Of a stretch of DNA of 64,000 nucleotides, positions 1 to 11,328 are shown one piece after another. Position 1 is the first letter of the stretch. The number at the start of each line of letters is the position of its first letter. The notes under the pieces are model-generated. The model made no database searches and was not told the DNA's origin. It worked only from the letters and a program-made list of their open reading frames with translations. The DNA is taken from assembly GCA_031763025.1 (NCBI GenBank), contig JASSKH010000028.1, forward strand, positions 4,024,981 through 4,088,980, in the 5' to 3' direction. The DNA is from Macrocystis pyrifera. Its lineage: Eukaryota > Sar > Phaeophyceae > Laminariales > Laminariaceae. The translations under genes and the position numbers were made by a program.

Positions 1-53
1 GCAAGGCAGGCTCGTCATTCACCCACGCCACACGAGTCCTTTCTTAAGGCTTA

Positions 54-864
54 GGGCCGGTCCTGACGAGGGCAAAAAAAACAAAATAAACGAACAGACT
101 TCCGTTTTTCGTAAAAAATAGCAGATTGAGTCCTAAAGAGAAAAAATAAAAAAACGAAACAAATAGAAGAAGCCGAGTCGATTTTTTACACGGTGCAATT
201 TTTCAGAATGACTCAGACGCCACAGTACGTGATTCCCGGCGATAGCGCTCGACAGCGACGGTGGATAGACACAACTCTCACACGTGAGACACCCTCCATA
301 GCAGATGGTTTCGTGGTCCAACCGGCCCCCTCCGGAGTGCTCTAGAACTTGTGTATCGGCCATCGCTGTTCGATGGCAGACGTTTGAATTTTGAGTGGAA
401 CTCATGTCGAAAAATATACCCCCGCAGCCACTTCCTGGTCCCCCGGTTTATCGCGAGTGCACCCCTATGTGATTCCCTACCAATACATGACCGCGCCGTC
501 AGCAGACAAGCCGCGTGGCAGTCACATGCATTACCTCGGCCATCGTGCGCTTGCCAACCGGTCGTAGAAACTTTATCGGAATTTCATTCCAACGCTTCGA
601 GCTCCTGCTATTAATATTAAATATGTTTCTCTTCGACTCTGGGTAACCCATACTGGTACTTTGTTTATTTGGCACCAATTTCGTTTTTATCAAGTCAGTC
701 CTCTTGAAAAAACGAAATGTGAAAACGGAGGAATCGGGATCTCTACGTACCTACTTCTATTTTTTTTATCTTGACCAATAAAACTCAGGTGCTCTTTAGT
801 TCTGCTCGTCGTTTTTTTATTTCGTTTTTTTTCGTTATTTTTGCCCCCCCGTTAAGACCGGCCC
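54..864. mobile_element. Non-autonomous PIF/Harbinger-like DNA element, TTA target duplication
   Basis: The ends are inverted repeats. The left end starts GGGCCGGTCCTGACG and the reverse complement of the right end starts GGGCCGGTCTTAACG, both followed by a G/C-run and an A-run. The trinucleotide TTA lies directly outside both ends (51-53 and 865-867), the target duplication typical of PIF/Harbinger elements. Inner arms are A/T-rich and partly mirror each other. No transposase is encoded, so it would have to be moved by an enzyme supplied elsewhere. Its ends resemble those of the element at 51227-51983, so they may be one superfamily in this genome. The superfamily assignment rests only on ends and target site. 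Confidence 0.7.
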
Positions 865-1559
865 TTATCAATAGAAGAAAGGAAGAGAAAGAAATAAAAT
901 GAAAATCACAGACGCAAACACACATAAAACAAAACAAACAAAAAGACCAAGGAAGACCACGTTCGTACCAATTGGCGGCACGAGTAGCATAGGCATGTTC
1001 TACTTCCTAGTCTGCCCGGTACCTTGCTACCCTGTCTGCCATCTCCTTCCTACTTTCGTCCACCGCGGTTTCCCGTCTACTCCTGTTCCCCCCCCCCCCC
1101 TCCCCGCATTCCCTTGGTCGGGTTTCCTTCCACTCCTCTTGATACCCCCCTTCCCCTGGACACCACCCACGGCGGATGCACGGCGCTGCCTACTCAGCTG
1201 TGCCTAATCCTCGTGCCTCGTCACCATGAACCGTTCGGCTGCTTGGAGTATGACCCGGTACCACTTCCCCGCCTTTTTTGCTGCAGTGGCCCACAAGCAG
1301 TGCGGTCTTAATTCAAACACTAAGGGGGCAAGTTCCGTTGACCCTTCGGTGGCTCGGAACGCCCCAAGGTCTTCAACTATGCATCTACGCCAAGTCTTCA
1401 CTGTCCGCCAGATCTCGGGTTCTCCCCACCAGCCATCGTCCCGAACATTACCCGACTGAGTAATCGCTCCATGCTTTGCCGTGCCACGCCCCCCCCGCAA
1501 AGAAGAGCCGCCCTTTGCGGATGGTCGTTCCGATGCTTTCGCAACGTGTCATATTGAGG
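865..1559. other. Stretch without recognised gene
   Basis: This stretch begins A-rich and then becomes C/T-rich, with a poly-C run near 1089-1105. Short open frames on both strands overlap one another and show no family motif or convincing splice-bounded exon. I see no gene here. Confidence 0.5.
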
Positions 1560-1960
1560 ACCTTCGCGTATGTTGTGTGTTTTTCACATTCAACCGTTCT
1601 TTATACCCGTCGACATCCTGCACAACCAGTGTCCGTACCGATTCTTCAATCCTAGAGAGATGCAAGTTCTGTGGTCGCAAAACTACGCCACAGAGATATG
1701 ATATATACTACGTTGCCACGTATGCAGTAATCACAGCAGCAGCAGTGGACAATCCACTTCCAGGTCATGATACGAGTACTGGATACGATACGACAGGAAC
1801 GACATACGCATTCTATAAAATATAAAAAAATGAAAGAAAACAAAAATAAAACAAAAACAAAGAACACAAATCGCAAGAGAAAAAGAAAAAAGGAAAAATA
1901 GAAGAAACAAGCTGTCGTGCCCCCCCACAGGGGATGTTGCAAACACTTGTGTGTCGTACG
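1560..1960 (-). repeat. Dispersed repeat family A, minus-strand copy
   Basis: Read on the minus strand, this stretch matches 61004-61370 on the plus strand over several hundred bases. Shared landmarks in order are: a CATCCCC run with poly-G; a T-rich tract with many TTCTT words; ATAGAATG; TACGTGGCAACGTAGTAT; a segment around TTCTGTGGTCGCAA; and a segment containing GTCGACGGGTA. A third, partial copy lies at 23375-23480. No coding potential is obvious. The element class is unknown. Confidence 0.65.
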
Positions 1961-2809
1961 ACGAAAACGTGGCCAGCAGTACCGGTACCCGTACCGGTAC
2001 TGCTTCTATAGCAAAGGAATACTATTAATACTACTAGTCTATGTTGTAGTTGTCGTTGGGTTTCAAGTTTGAAGGGCGTGTTGCGGCGCGGTATACATGG
2101 GCAGAAGAGACCCAAAGGCGGGATGTTTTATTTTTCTTTTACGCACCCCTGGGGTATCTTAAAGTTTGCTTTTTGATGGCCCGAGACGCGAGACGAACAG
2201 GAAAGACGTCAGGAGACGGCACTTCCGCCACCCCTTGACCGTAACTTTGGCTTGACATGCCTTGACTGACACCAAACTACTACGTTTTAGTGTGCAACGC
2301 TCGGCCCTACACCCTTGCCATCGCACGTTTTGCCTTGCCTGGCATGTCTCCTGACATCTTTGACTATTATTAATAATAACAGAGCCGATCTTGATGGCCG
2401 AGATCAGCTGGGGGGCACATCCATCCCCAAGATCCCACAGAGGACACGGACATTGGAGAAAAAAAAACGTAATTCGTTGTGGAGCCTGCCGAATCACACC
2501 AAATAGTCAAGAAGGGCACATCACCGATTCTTCTTGTGCCGTGTGGAGGCATGGCTCTGGGCGTCAGGGCTCTGTGGTGCGCCCAGGGGAGAAAATAGGA
2601 AAATAGCGGCGTGCGCTACTTGGCGCGATCTAATATTTACAGCTAAAGCTCGAAAGTAGTACTGGTACCAGGTACAGAGCAGTACAGATAGTAGTACCAG
2701 TATCAAATTATCCACACATGTCCACTTGAGTCCGTGAGAGAACAAGCAAGAAGCTCAAATGTCTGAAAAAATTAAAACTTTGAAACGGGGAGTACCCCTC
2801 TACACTTTA
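1961..2809. other. Intergenic, no recognised gene
   Basis: This stretch contains TACC/GGTA-type short palindromes (near 1980-2010 and 2665-2705) and TATTAATAA words but no recognisable coding exon or mobile element. Confidence 0.5.
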
Positions 2810-3136
2810 CTAATCCGTGTGATCTAGCCTTGCCGCAGCAAGGAGCGTGTGAAACTCCAGAGTGGGTAACGACAGGCCGGGGGATAGCTTTGCTGGAGAA
2901 GCATCGCGAGGATGCGACGTCGGAGGTGCGCAAAAAAGGCGGGCGAATTCTTGTTGAAAAATTGAAATATTGAATATTACGGTATCATAGCGAGGCTCTG
3001 GTTTCAAGTCGTGGCATCCGTGCTCGGAATAGGGCTTCGCAGTACCCCAGGAGGAAGCATCGCAGGTGGACGCCCCTGTCTCTCTTACCTCCCGGCTCTC
3101 TTTGGCGGCGGCGTTCGAGGCACTCGCGGGCTCCAT
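2810..3136 (-). CDS. Possible tiny two-exon gene, unknown product
   Basis: An ATG at 3136 opens a 16-codon exon rich in Ala, Glu and Ser (it starts MEPASASNAAAKESRE). It ends at a good donor (GAG followed by GTAAGA). A downstream in-frame segment reading LSPGLSLPTLEFHTLLAAAR ends at a stop at 2810 and can be reached from an AG acceptor in matching phase. The product would be only about 41 residues. It could instead be the first exon of a longer gene whose other exons I cannot see. It is divergent from the exon starting at 3420. I do not recognise a family. Confidence 0.25.
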   Translation of the reverse strand: MEPASASNAAAKESREVRETGASTCDASSWGTAKPYSEHGCHDLKPEPRYDTVIFNISIFQQEFARLFCAPPTSHPRDASPAKLSPGLSLPTLEFHTLLAAARLDHTD

Positions 3137-3419
3137 ATCTGTTAACGCAGTGAATCAATCCTTCCTGTACGCTGTTTCAGTTTGCGGTGGTGTGCGGGGG
3201 GCGGAGCGTCGGCAGAGTGTGCGTAGCAAAGAATGGGAATGAAGTGTTGCAGCAAAGAATGGGAATGAACCATTGGTGCGCAGCCGGAGAAAAGCAGAAA
3301 AGGAGAAAACTGTGCGAGCAAAGTTCGTATTGGATGTTGAGGCGTTTCGTCTTCGGGGTGGAATCCTTTGCTGAGAAACTGACCGAGACAGCCTCACGGC
3401 ACCAAACTCCGACCGTAGG
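3137..3419. promoter_or_regulatory. Possible divergent promoter region
   Basis: These 283 bases separate two candidate start codons facing away from each other (minus-strand ATG at 3136, plus-strand ATG at 3420). They include a short direct repeat around the word GCAAAGAATGGGAATGAA (about 3227-3270). No TATA box or known binding site was identified. The call depends on both flanking genes being real. Confidence 0.25.
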
Positions 3420-4300
3420 ATGAACGACGGCACTGGGAAGCAGGGCATCAGCCGAGAAGGCCCTTTGCGGAGTATAACGTCTCCGCCTTTCGCCGGGTAC
3501 GATGTCGGCGTTGCCCTCTCGTCATCACAAAATAGATAAGAGTAATAACTCGATTCCTTTTACGACTACTATTGCTGTCAGCGATGTTCTCTGTGGGATT
3601 TTAGGCAGGCTTCTCTTCAATCTCCAGAAGCATCCATGCTGCTGTTGTTCTTGTCTCGCTAAGAGCCGATGTGGCATAGCGACAAACAATAACTCTGACA
3701 CACTCGCTGTGACCCTTTTCCCGTGTCTTCAGGCCTGTGGCGTTCGTGAACTCTGGCCCCCTGGCGCATACCCATGCAACTCCGACGTCGACATCTCCCC
3801 GAAGCAACACCGGCGTTGGCGTTTCGCTTCCCCTCGGCGCCTCACTAGCACCCTCGTTCTCGCTCGCACCCGTACCAGGTCCAGCAGGCACATCGCCAAC
3901 AGGAGTGCATACCGCTGACTACGGCTCGCAACAGCAGCAGCGATTGCCGTCGCAGATTACTCCGGGGCAATCAAACGCGTTCTCCGGCAATGCTGCCCAA
4001 AATGCCGGCCTTTTCGCGCGACACCAGCAGTCAGATGCAGCGGCCACACCTTCTCCGCCCGACCCCCTGTCTCACTTGCTGCAAGGCGGTTTGACGAGCC
4101 ATCGACGTCCCATATCGGCGGAGAGCCAAGAGGGACGCACCGCGGCAGGATCGTCAAGGTTCGACTACGGGAACGTCCCACAAGTCCAAACGCAGGCCCC
4201 GCCTTTGGCGGCAGAGCCAGTGAGGTGGAGCCCGCACGCGGTGTCGACGGCAGCGGGGGCGGGAGGGGTTGTCGGGCAACAGGATGGGGTTCGAGAAAGG
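3420..4300 (+). CDS. Two 5' exons of an unidentified low-complexity protein
   Basis: Exon 1 is 3420-3496 (25 codons plus two bases, starting MNDGTGKQGISREG) with donor GTACGA. Exon 2 is 3733-4300 with a strong acceptor (GTGTCTTCAG) and a strong donor (GTGAGT). Phases agree across the join, giving about 215 residues. Exon 2 is rich in Ser, Pro, Gln, Ala and Thr, includes a QQQQ run, and has no recognisable domain; it looks intrinsically disordered. TRAPPC12 proteins have a disordered N-terminus like this, but the next TRAPPC12 exon begins 11 kb away and in a different phase. The exons either belong to a separate gene or need another linking exon. Confidence 0.45.
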
Positions 4301-4882
4301 GTGAGTGACTGGCGTTATGGTATCTGTATGTTCTACCTTTGGCTCGTACCCGGTACCTGGTAGTTGCGAAGACCCGCGAGCAGCGACAGGCAACATATCA
4401 ATCTGTCCAAGTTCCCAGAGTTCAGGCCCGACTAAAAGCTAAAACGCCCTTTCCTACAAGTACTCGTGCACTTGTGCTCGTTACGCTATTATATACCAGC
4501 GAACCTGGTACTGCTGTGATATTCATAACGTACGGTATGTACCTGGTATCTCTTTATTAATAGTAATGGAAAGCTACAGCAGCAGTACCGCTGCAGGCTG
4601 CAGTAGCAGTGACGTCGGGTTTCGGCTGAAATAGGTCGTGCTTACGTGTCCTACGCCCTAAAGGAAACATGTGCACTTCTTTCGCGTAATAACGACATCA
4701 AGAGGGGACGTTTTAGAAACGTCCCCGCTTACGATCGAAGTGCACATACTTGAGAGGACGCTCGTAGCACCCTCAAGACCGCGCGCCGTAGACGTTTCGG
4801 CAACATACACTTATGACTCGGAATTAGAGTAAGGGATTCGCAAACAATATTTGTATTTCGTAGAATACAACTATTATAGGCC
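4301..4882. other. Non-coding stretch with TACCWGGTA motifs
   Basis: Contains copies of the palindromic 9-mer TACCTGGTA (near 4350 and 4538), TATTAATAG words and a CTGCAG cluster (4590-4600). A short inverted pair around GAAACGTCCCC (4705-4730) could fold. No gene was seen. Confidence 0.5.
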
Positions 4883-5645
4883 GTTTCCTATGCGGTTCGA
4901 TTTTCGAGCTTCAGACTTTGACCCGATGGCATTTCCAGATGTGAACTTGACAAATCGAAAGACTTCTTCCAATGCGAAAAAATCAGAATCATTGTGCGTG
5001 TAGAGATTCGAGCAAACGCCGAGACGAACTGCTGTCATTGTGGTTTGGTGCCGCGAAGAGACGCGCTGGGTGCGCTGCCCTGCGCGTAGGACCCAAGCGT
5101 CCGAGCCCACGCTGACTGCCTCTGGTCTGGTGGCGAAGAGACGTGGCGAGTGCGCTACAGTAGAGTCAACCTGTCTTGGTATTTTGTGTTTGATTTTGTG
5201 ACTGACTGCTGCTGCTGCTGCTGCTGCTGTACACCAGTGTCGTCGACGAGTACGTATCCACGGAGAGGCGCGTGCCGAGTGCGCTTCTCTTGGTCTCTAG
5301 GCTCGAGTCCGCGCCAGCCGACTGTAGTCTGGCCACGGAGGGACGTGCCGCCTGCGCGTCCGGCGCGAGGCAGCGTCGCTATACAGCTGTATCACCATCC
5401 ATATCATCGATCGTTCTGCTGCTGTTTGCTGTCGTGGATAACATCCTGAATTTAGAGAGCATGCCATTTTTCGATTTGAAAATCTGGTGACCCAAGTCCC
5501 AAAATCCGACGACTTGGGTCATCGGATTCTCAAATCGAAAAATATCCGGTGGGATTTTGCTTATTTAGACTGCATAAGCAGGGGCATTCATTTTTGAGCT
5601 CGAAAAATACAAATCTGAAGCTCGAAATCGAACCGCATAGGAAAC
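4883..5645. mobile_element. DNA element with ~33 bp terminal inverted repeats (MITE-like)
   Basis: The left end GTTTCCTATGCGGTTCGATT is repeated in reverse complement at the right end (finishing at 5645), and the match continues inward through GAGCTTCAGA with one or two differences. Inside are diverged GC-rich direct repeats with the words GAAGAGACG and GTGCGCT (5050-5360), a (CTG)n run (about 5208-5228), and a second hairpin built on GACTTGGGT / ACCCAAGTC with ATTTGAAAAT arms (5467-5545). It has no transposase. The class was not determined because no clear target duplication is visible. Confidence 0.7.
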
Positions 5646-6884
5646 AGAGTCAATAGTTGATGCAACTATGCATAGTTGATGCAACTATGCAAGAATCTGA
5701 GATTTTTCGCCCTTGTTTGCACTTTCTTGGGCCCAAGAACTTACTACCCATCATGGGAACGTAGTTTTTCCTCCCGCAGAATCTTCAACGACAACTACCT
5801 AAGAGATATATCATCCGCCTGGAGAACAGCAATCTTTAAGTTATGGCCATTTCGTTATCGGTAATGTAGCCATTGTGCATTCCTTCCTTATTGCCTGAAA
5901 TGAAACATTTTAGCGTTTTTGCGAGCTTTTTGTGCTACTCGCTCGCGACTTCGAATACACGAAAACACTTTGTGAGTCGTTTCTCGCCTCATGCGACTGC
6001 CGTCTGGCGCGTCCGATGCCCTCACATACCCCATCATGAGCATGCCTCCTTTTCGAAGGCTGTATAATCCTGTGAGGAGCTGTAGCTGTCCGCAAGTGAA
6101 GTGCAAACGTTCAGTTGGGGGTTGTTTTATGTCTCATTTTGTATTTCGACCAATTTCGACCACTGCAGCATCTCTAAGCCGAGGTCTAGGCCTCTGTTGA
6201 GAACCTGCGGGAGTAAACTCTCGAGAGAAACACAAGCTGCTGTGATGAACCTCTTTCAAGTCACCGTCGCTCTCGGGTACCAGCCGGAGTTCTAAACGCA
6301 GCGTGTTGAAACAGCGACGTTTTTTTTTCTGTTCCGATAAAATACCTAGAGATTAGACTAAACGGAAACCCGGGGACCGGGAGACGCTTGGGTGCCAGCG
6401 TGGTCTTGAATGTGCAAAACTTTCCTTTTTTTTCTTGACCCCTTTGGGGGCCATAAGAAACGCCCAAAAAAACCGAGAGGGGCGATATTACCATCCGTCA
6501 AATAGGGAGACGGTGCTGGCTTCGCGAGCGTCGTACACGCCCGTCCGCTGCACTCCGGACACATTCCCTCTACCCCAGCCAGCAGCCTGGACTCTGCTTC
6601 CAGTGGCCGATGCTGTTCTGGCCACTTTTTCTCGAATCTGCCTCCTGCTGGAGTCCCAAAGGGGTTTCGTAGTTTTCTGAAATTATAGTATGTGCATACT
6701 ATTTTTGTTTATCAAGGATTCCCGTCGGAAAGATTATCATAGTTGAGAAGCTTTAGGCATGCGCATATTCGGAGCTAAAGAACGCCCAAGTATTGAATTA
6801 TTTTGTGGGATAAAAAAACACTTGGAGCAGCGGCAGCACTTGCAGAACGAACGAGCATAAGTCGTGAAAGAAGCAGTACCAACC
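5646..6884. other. Stretch without recognised gene
   Basis: A short direct repeat of GTTGATGCAACTATGCA lies at about 5656-5690. The remainder has short overlapping open frames on both strands but no domain motif, no convincing exon and no element ends. Confidence 0.45.
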
Positions 6885-7300
6885 TGCAGCGGCCAGCAGC
6901 AGCAGCAGCAGCAAGCACCAACAGGCAGAAGTGCGGTTTATCCTGCGCTCCTCGACACTCGCTGTGCAAGCAACGCCGCCACAACGAGAACATCGCCCTC
7001 CTTTTTCTTCTGGGTCCTCTCTGCCCAAGAAGGGCTCGTACCGGCGAAGATCAGGAGCGTAGCGGCAAGGGTGCACGCGCTTGCAGCTGAAGCGGCAGCC
7101 GCAAGCAGCAGCAGCGCTTGCAACAGCGCTTGCTTGCCGCAGTGCTTGCTTGCCGCAGCGTTTGCAGCAGCAGCACTACAGCAAGCAGCACACTGTTAAT
7201 ACATGCAGTAGCAATAGTCCGTGACGTGCTGCAGTACCTGCAGTGGCACCTGTCTGCTGCAGCAGCAGGCAGTATTGGCATGCAGCAGCAGGGGCAGCTA
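6885..7300. repeat. GCA/TGC-rich low-complexity tract
   Basis: Dense CAG/GCA triplets begin at about 6890 with a pure (CAG)n run and continue as imperfect GCAGCA, GCTTGC and CTGCAG words to about 7300. All frames on both strands stay partly open because of composition, giving Ala/Gln/Leu/Ser-rich peptides. These are not evidence for a gene. Confidence 0.6.
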
Positions 7301-7611
7301 TTCTTCTCGCGAAACCTCGCCTGTAGCAGATATGACCCGAGGCCACTCTCGGGGCGAGCTTGGCCAATCCAAAGCGTCCGGATAGTTTTCGGCCAACAGA
7401 ATTCAGCGGTCGAATCACGTATCACACAAATAATATGGCTCTACTGTAGTATATATAGTATGCTATCCAGAAATGCATGAGTTCGTCATATTTGCGCAAA
7501 TTTGATCATGCTTTTTTATTAGTCGTCGGTAACGAGAGAATAGATTAATATCAAATTTCGTACTGGTTTTTATTTAGCGAGACACCGTATTATTTTGGTT
7601 TGTGCTGTAGC

Positions 7612-8640
7612 CAGTGTTGTGAACCGAAAATGGAAATGGGGTCGGTTTTTCGGTCTTTCACCGGAAAGTCGGTCGGTTTGGGTCGGGTTTTTTTAAGCAA
7701 CCGAAAAAAAACGAAACCGAAACTGAAATTTTCTCGGCGAAACCAGCCAAATGGCCAACATTTGAAATATTCGGTGTGCATGTGTTGGTATCATGAGGCG
7801 AAGAACCGAAAATAATATGGCTCGGTCGGTTTTTTTTTTCGGTCTTTGGCCGAAAAAATCGGTCGGTTTCCGTCGAGTTTTTAGTGCTGTGAGCTGTGAG
7901 TAGTGAGCGGGCTATGCCTTTTTGGGTCTGGCGTGTTCATGCTATGTTGTCCATACATAACGGGGTTTCTGTACAGATATATACCAGGTAGCCACTATTG
8001 GTGGACGAGTAGGGGACTGGGAGAAAAGAACGACCGAAAAACAGAATCGGCTTTTAGACTATCTCTCACGGCAAACCGGTTTTGGTTTCTGGAAACCGAG
8101 GTTTCAAAACCTTCGCAGGTGTGTTTGACCAGGGAAACGGGCGAATCGGGCGCGCTTTTCTTGGAGTCCCACCAGCCATTTTGCAAGAGGCATGCAACGC
8201 CGTTTGCCGTTTCTTCAGGATAGCAGTTTGAAAAAATGTCGATACACTCCAGTTCTCTATTCAGTTTCGGACGCGATTTATCTGGAAAAGAGGCCATTTT
8301 TTTTTGCTGAAACGTCGATATATATCTGAAAATGCCTTGTTGATTTTTTTTTGTCTGAAAATGACAACATCAAAAACTTCGAACGACACCCCTGGAGGAA
8401 AGAAAAACGGGTCTAGATACCTCTCCCCAAAAGGCTGCAAGTATTCCGAGAAGAGCGAGCCTGATTCGGTCGGACTCCGGGTCTAAAATACGTGAAAACA
8501 CGTAACAAAACAGAGTTTCGGGTAAGTTTTTCGGTTTTCAAAACCCTCGCATAAGAGATGGCCTTAGGTTTTTTTTTTTTTTTCGGCAACCGAAAAACAG
8601 ATCGAAAAAAACGACTTTCTGTTTTCGGTGCACAACACTG
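7612..8640. mobile_element. Non-autonomous hAT-like DNA element with 8-bp target duplication
   Basis: The left end starts CAGTGTTGTGAACCGAAAA. The right end reads, in reverse complement, CAGTGTTGTGCACCGAAAA. The CAGTG start is typical of hAT elements, as is an 8-bp target duplication: GCTGTAGC precedes the left end (7604-7611) and GCTGTATA follows the right end (8641-8648), six of eight matching. The interior is full of GGTCGGTTT and CCGAAAA words in both orientations, which look like repeated sub-terminal motifs. No transposase frame was found, so it is a deletion derivative or MITE. Confidence 0.75.
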
Positions 8641-9278
8641 GCTGTATAGCGTCCCGGCAGTTGTGGAAGCCTCCGCCAGCATGACACCAACCGTGCCAAT
8701 GGTTGTGAGCGCCTCCTTGGTTAAGGGAGATGTCGATGCACGAGTCCTATTTCTCGCGGACACCTTCGTGCTTCGACTTCTTGGCTATATACACGACAAC
8801 AGCGACATTGTATCATCAGCTCGCAGGACCGCAGCGCAAGTTCGGATTCCAAATATGGCGTCGAGGGAGAGAAAAAGTGCATGGTTTCCTTCAGGCACGT
8901 ATGGCTCATAGCAGGGAATTTGGGGCGTTACGCAATTGCGGCGGCCAATCATCGTGCTTATGGCAAGAAAAGCGCGCCGTAAGCACGTAACTACGTAATC
9001 CGACATCACTGCTGTGCAGTACTTTTTTTTTTTTTTTTTTTTTATCATCACTTTTACTTTCCAGCCCACTCGTAGGAGGTTTTTTACCCTCGACGATCTT
9101 CTGGACAAGCCGTGGTCACAGGTGTCGTCCCTTCTCCCCCCCGGTACGTGCCTTTAGTTTTTATCGCGAATAGGGTTCAGCATTCCCACTGCTCGTCGAT
9201 TTTCATCGAATGTACAGCTAACTCACGCTCTCGCGCTTTCCGCTAGTCAATTTTATGCAAGAAAACGTCCCTATGAGC
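8641..9278. other. Stretch without recognised gene
   Basis: Contains a poly-T run near 9024-9043 and short overlapping open frames. No exon, element end or RNA gene was recognised. Confidence 0.45.
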
Positions 9279-9350
9279 ATGCACTCGGTGAGACTCGAAC
9301 TCACGAAATTGATCTTGATAGGCTCGCGGACCACCTACCAAGCCACCGGG
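9279..9350 (-). repeat. tRNA-like (SINE head) sequence with A and B boxes
   Basis: On the minus strand the order is GTGGCTTGGTAGGTGG (RNA polymerase III A-box-like) followed about 45 bases later by GTGAGTTCGAGTCTCAC, which forms a perfect five-pair T-arm with a B-box. The would-be acceptor arms do not pair, so this is not a functional tRNA. It resembles the sequence at 55863-55935, which starts GTAGCTTGGTGGGTGG. I read it as the tRNA-derived head of a SINE or a tRNA pseudogene. Confidence 0.5.
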
Positions 9351-9889
9351 GACGCCGTGGCCGCTACTGCTTGTACTACAGCAGTGTTATTAATAGTATA
9401 TTACGAGTTCCTATCATACCATACCATCAACCAAGCGAGTGCTGTATCCTGGTGTCCTGGTCCTTCAAGTCTAGGTATGTACGTATACCTGGGACGTAAG
9501 ACCCGTATTAAATACGTTTGCGCATAGTTGGCACAAGGCGTTCATCTTTTTTGGGCAGAGGCCTTGCCCTACTCTTCAGGGGATTCGGGGTGGAGGAGGC
9601 GTGTTGCTGCACGAGTTGCAGCAGTAGTCCAGAGGGGCTTCTAGAGACTACTAGTACGTGCACATACATGCCGGTACCATAGCGCAATTGCTTCGTTTAC
9701 TGTTCAACCTTGGGCGGCGAGTGGCAGCAACGATGCGCAACCGCTTGCAGTGTGAGTTACCGGTAACCGGTAGTCCCCAGCCGTCCGCCTGTCAGCTGTT
9801 AGCCTACCGTGTTAGCCTATCGTGTACCAGGAAACATTTGAGATAACACAGCCCCAGGGATGAATGTCCTAGCCGAAATTCTCCAAGGC
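9351..9889. other. Stretch without recognised gene
   Basis: Contains TACTGCTG/CAGCAGTA words, a tandem of GTGTTAGCCTA-like words (9800-9825) and short overlapping open frames. I see no gene. Confidence 0.45.
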
Positions 9890-10045
9890 ATGCCTCAAGG
9901 GGGGCGGGCACACACAATTCGAAAATGGTGTCTTTGGAAATATCTCGATGACATGTTTCCATCGACTCACTGCTCGGCGTTTGTACCTTCCCCATTGTCG
10001 AGAACATCAGCTTCGAAATTCGTCCGAGGGGGTGTCATCTCATCA
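9890..10045 (+). repeat. Dispersed repeat B, copy 1
   Basis: Shares ordered landmarks with 10823-10950: a GGGGGGC run, GGCACACACAA, an AAATGGTG word, TCGATGA/TCGAGAA, CACT-CAGCTT and the end CGTCCGAGGG-GTGTCATCT. The copies are roughly 650-900 bp apart in the same orientation. A foldback element (10051-10302) lies directly after the shared end of copy 1. No coding capacity was recognised. Confidence 0.6.
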
Positions 10046-10050
10046 CACGT

Positions 10051-10302
10051 GTTAAGGTCACTCTTATCGGAGAACTTTTTTTTTCCATATTTTCCATGTT
10101 TTTTTTAGCGCAATTTTTTTAATCTTGCAGATTTTCCTGATTTTTTTTCCAAATACGTGAAATTTCACTGACATTATTTTCTTGCTTCTGGAGAATATCA
10201 CAAACAGTAGCAGAACGCCTCCGTATATTGATACATATCTCCAATTATTTCCAAACTTTGGAAATTCTGGAAAAAAGGCTCTCCGATAAGAATGAACCTT
10301 AC
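10051..10302. mobile_element. Short inverted-repeat element (MITE), ~250 bp
   Basis: The left end GTTAAGGTCACTCTTATCGG and the reverse complement of the right end, GTAAGGTTCATTCTTATCGG, match with few differences, and the match continues into AGA and T-runs followed by TTTTCC words. The interior is A/T-rich and non-coding. It abuts the shared segment of repeat B. Confidence 0.65.
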
Positions 10303-10822
10303 ACGGCGGTAGTAGCTGCAATTCAAGTTAATTGCGTACAGTAGTACGCAACCCCCCTGTTGCTTCTGTCGAGATGTCGAGATACCCAGCGAAATGTCAT
10401 GATACTGCTGCTGCCGTCTTCCTGCGTGCCTGGTATCTTTTTACAGCAGGAAATAGATGATCAATCGTCGACGAAAAAACCAGCTCGATTGAGGGATTAA
10501 TTGCCGCTCGACCGCCTAATAATACCCTTTGCCGTGATCTTGACCCACGAAACGTACCAGTACCAGATAAAGTACCAAAAATATTACCGTGTTTGTGGTG
10601 CTCTGCGCATTTCTTCAGATTGTCCAAAACGTGCGGCGAAACCGCGCTCGTGTTGAGCCTTGGCCTGGACTATTATTAGGGTTTGGGTCAGGGTTGGGGT
10701 TGAGTTGGGTTGACCCTTTTTCGTGATTCGTATAAAAAACATCCAAAAGCACGTACCGTATCACACTGGGTGATACGATCATACACCCCCTAGAACGAAT
10801 TTCAGACCCGTTTTCTCGAAAA

Positions 10823-10950
10823 CATGGGGGGCACACACAACGATAAATGGTGGCTCTGGAATGATTTCATCGAGAAGTTGCATAAACGCATCGCTCGTCG
10901 CACTCAGCTTTGAAAATCGTCCGAGGGAGTGTGTCATCTTGAGTATTATA
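10823..10950 (+). repeat. Dispersed repeat B, copy 2
   Basis: Second copy of the segment at 9890-10045, same orientation, diverged by scattered substitutions and small gaps. Between the copies lies a degenerate telomere-like run (about 10677-10712, words GGGTTTGGGT, CAGGGTTGGGGTT). Confidence 0.6.
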
Positions 10951-11328
10951 CGGTAAAACCAACACAGAATAATAATATATTTGGTACTTTATATCGGATG
11001 ATTTTGTGAGCTCAAGACCGGTAGAGATGCCTCATAAAAAACGACACTGGAAAAAGAAATGCTGCTTGAATACAAAGCAAACCCCTTGGTTGCGCCAGCA
11101 CAGACAGTTTCGGCTCAGTTTTTTGTTCGCATATACCTGGTACCGACATTATAAATAAATCTGCTACTTGTACATGCTGTATTACGTGTACACACTGGTG
11201 TGTATTTTTTATATTGGTAGTTCATCCTCCTTTGTTGCTCACACCCCTCAATCCTCAGGCGGCGGTAGAGTCTCCATCATCTCGGGCGATGCCGGCGCTG
11301 CCACCTCCGCCGGGGAGCTATGCAGGAG

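Noticed and set aside
6798-7425. Long frames on both strands in the GCA-rich tract
   Set aside because: Triplet composition keeps all frames open; no conserved sequence.
9279-9350. Functional tRNA gene
   Set aside because: T-arm pairs, but the acceptor stem does not and no sensible anticodon arm forms.
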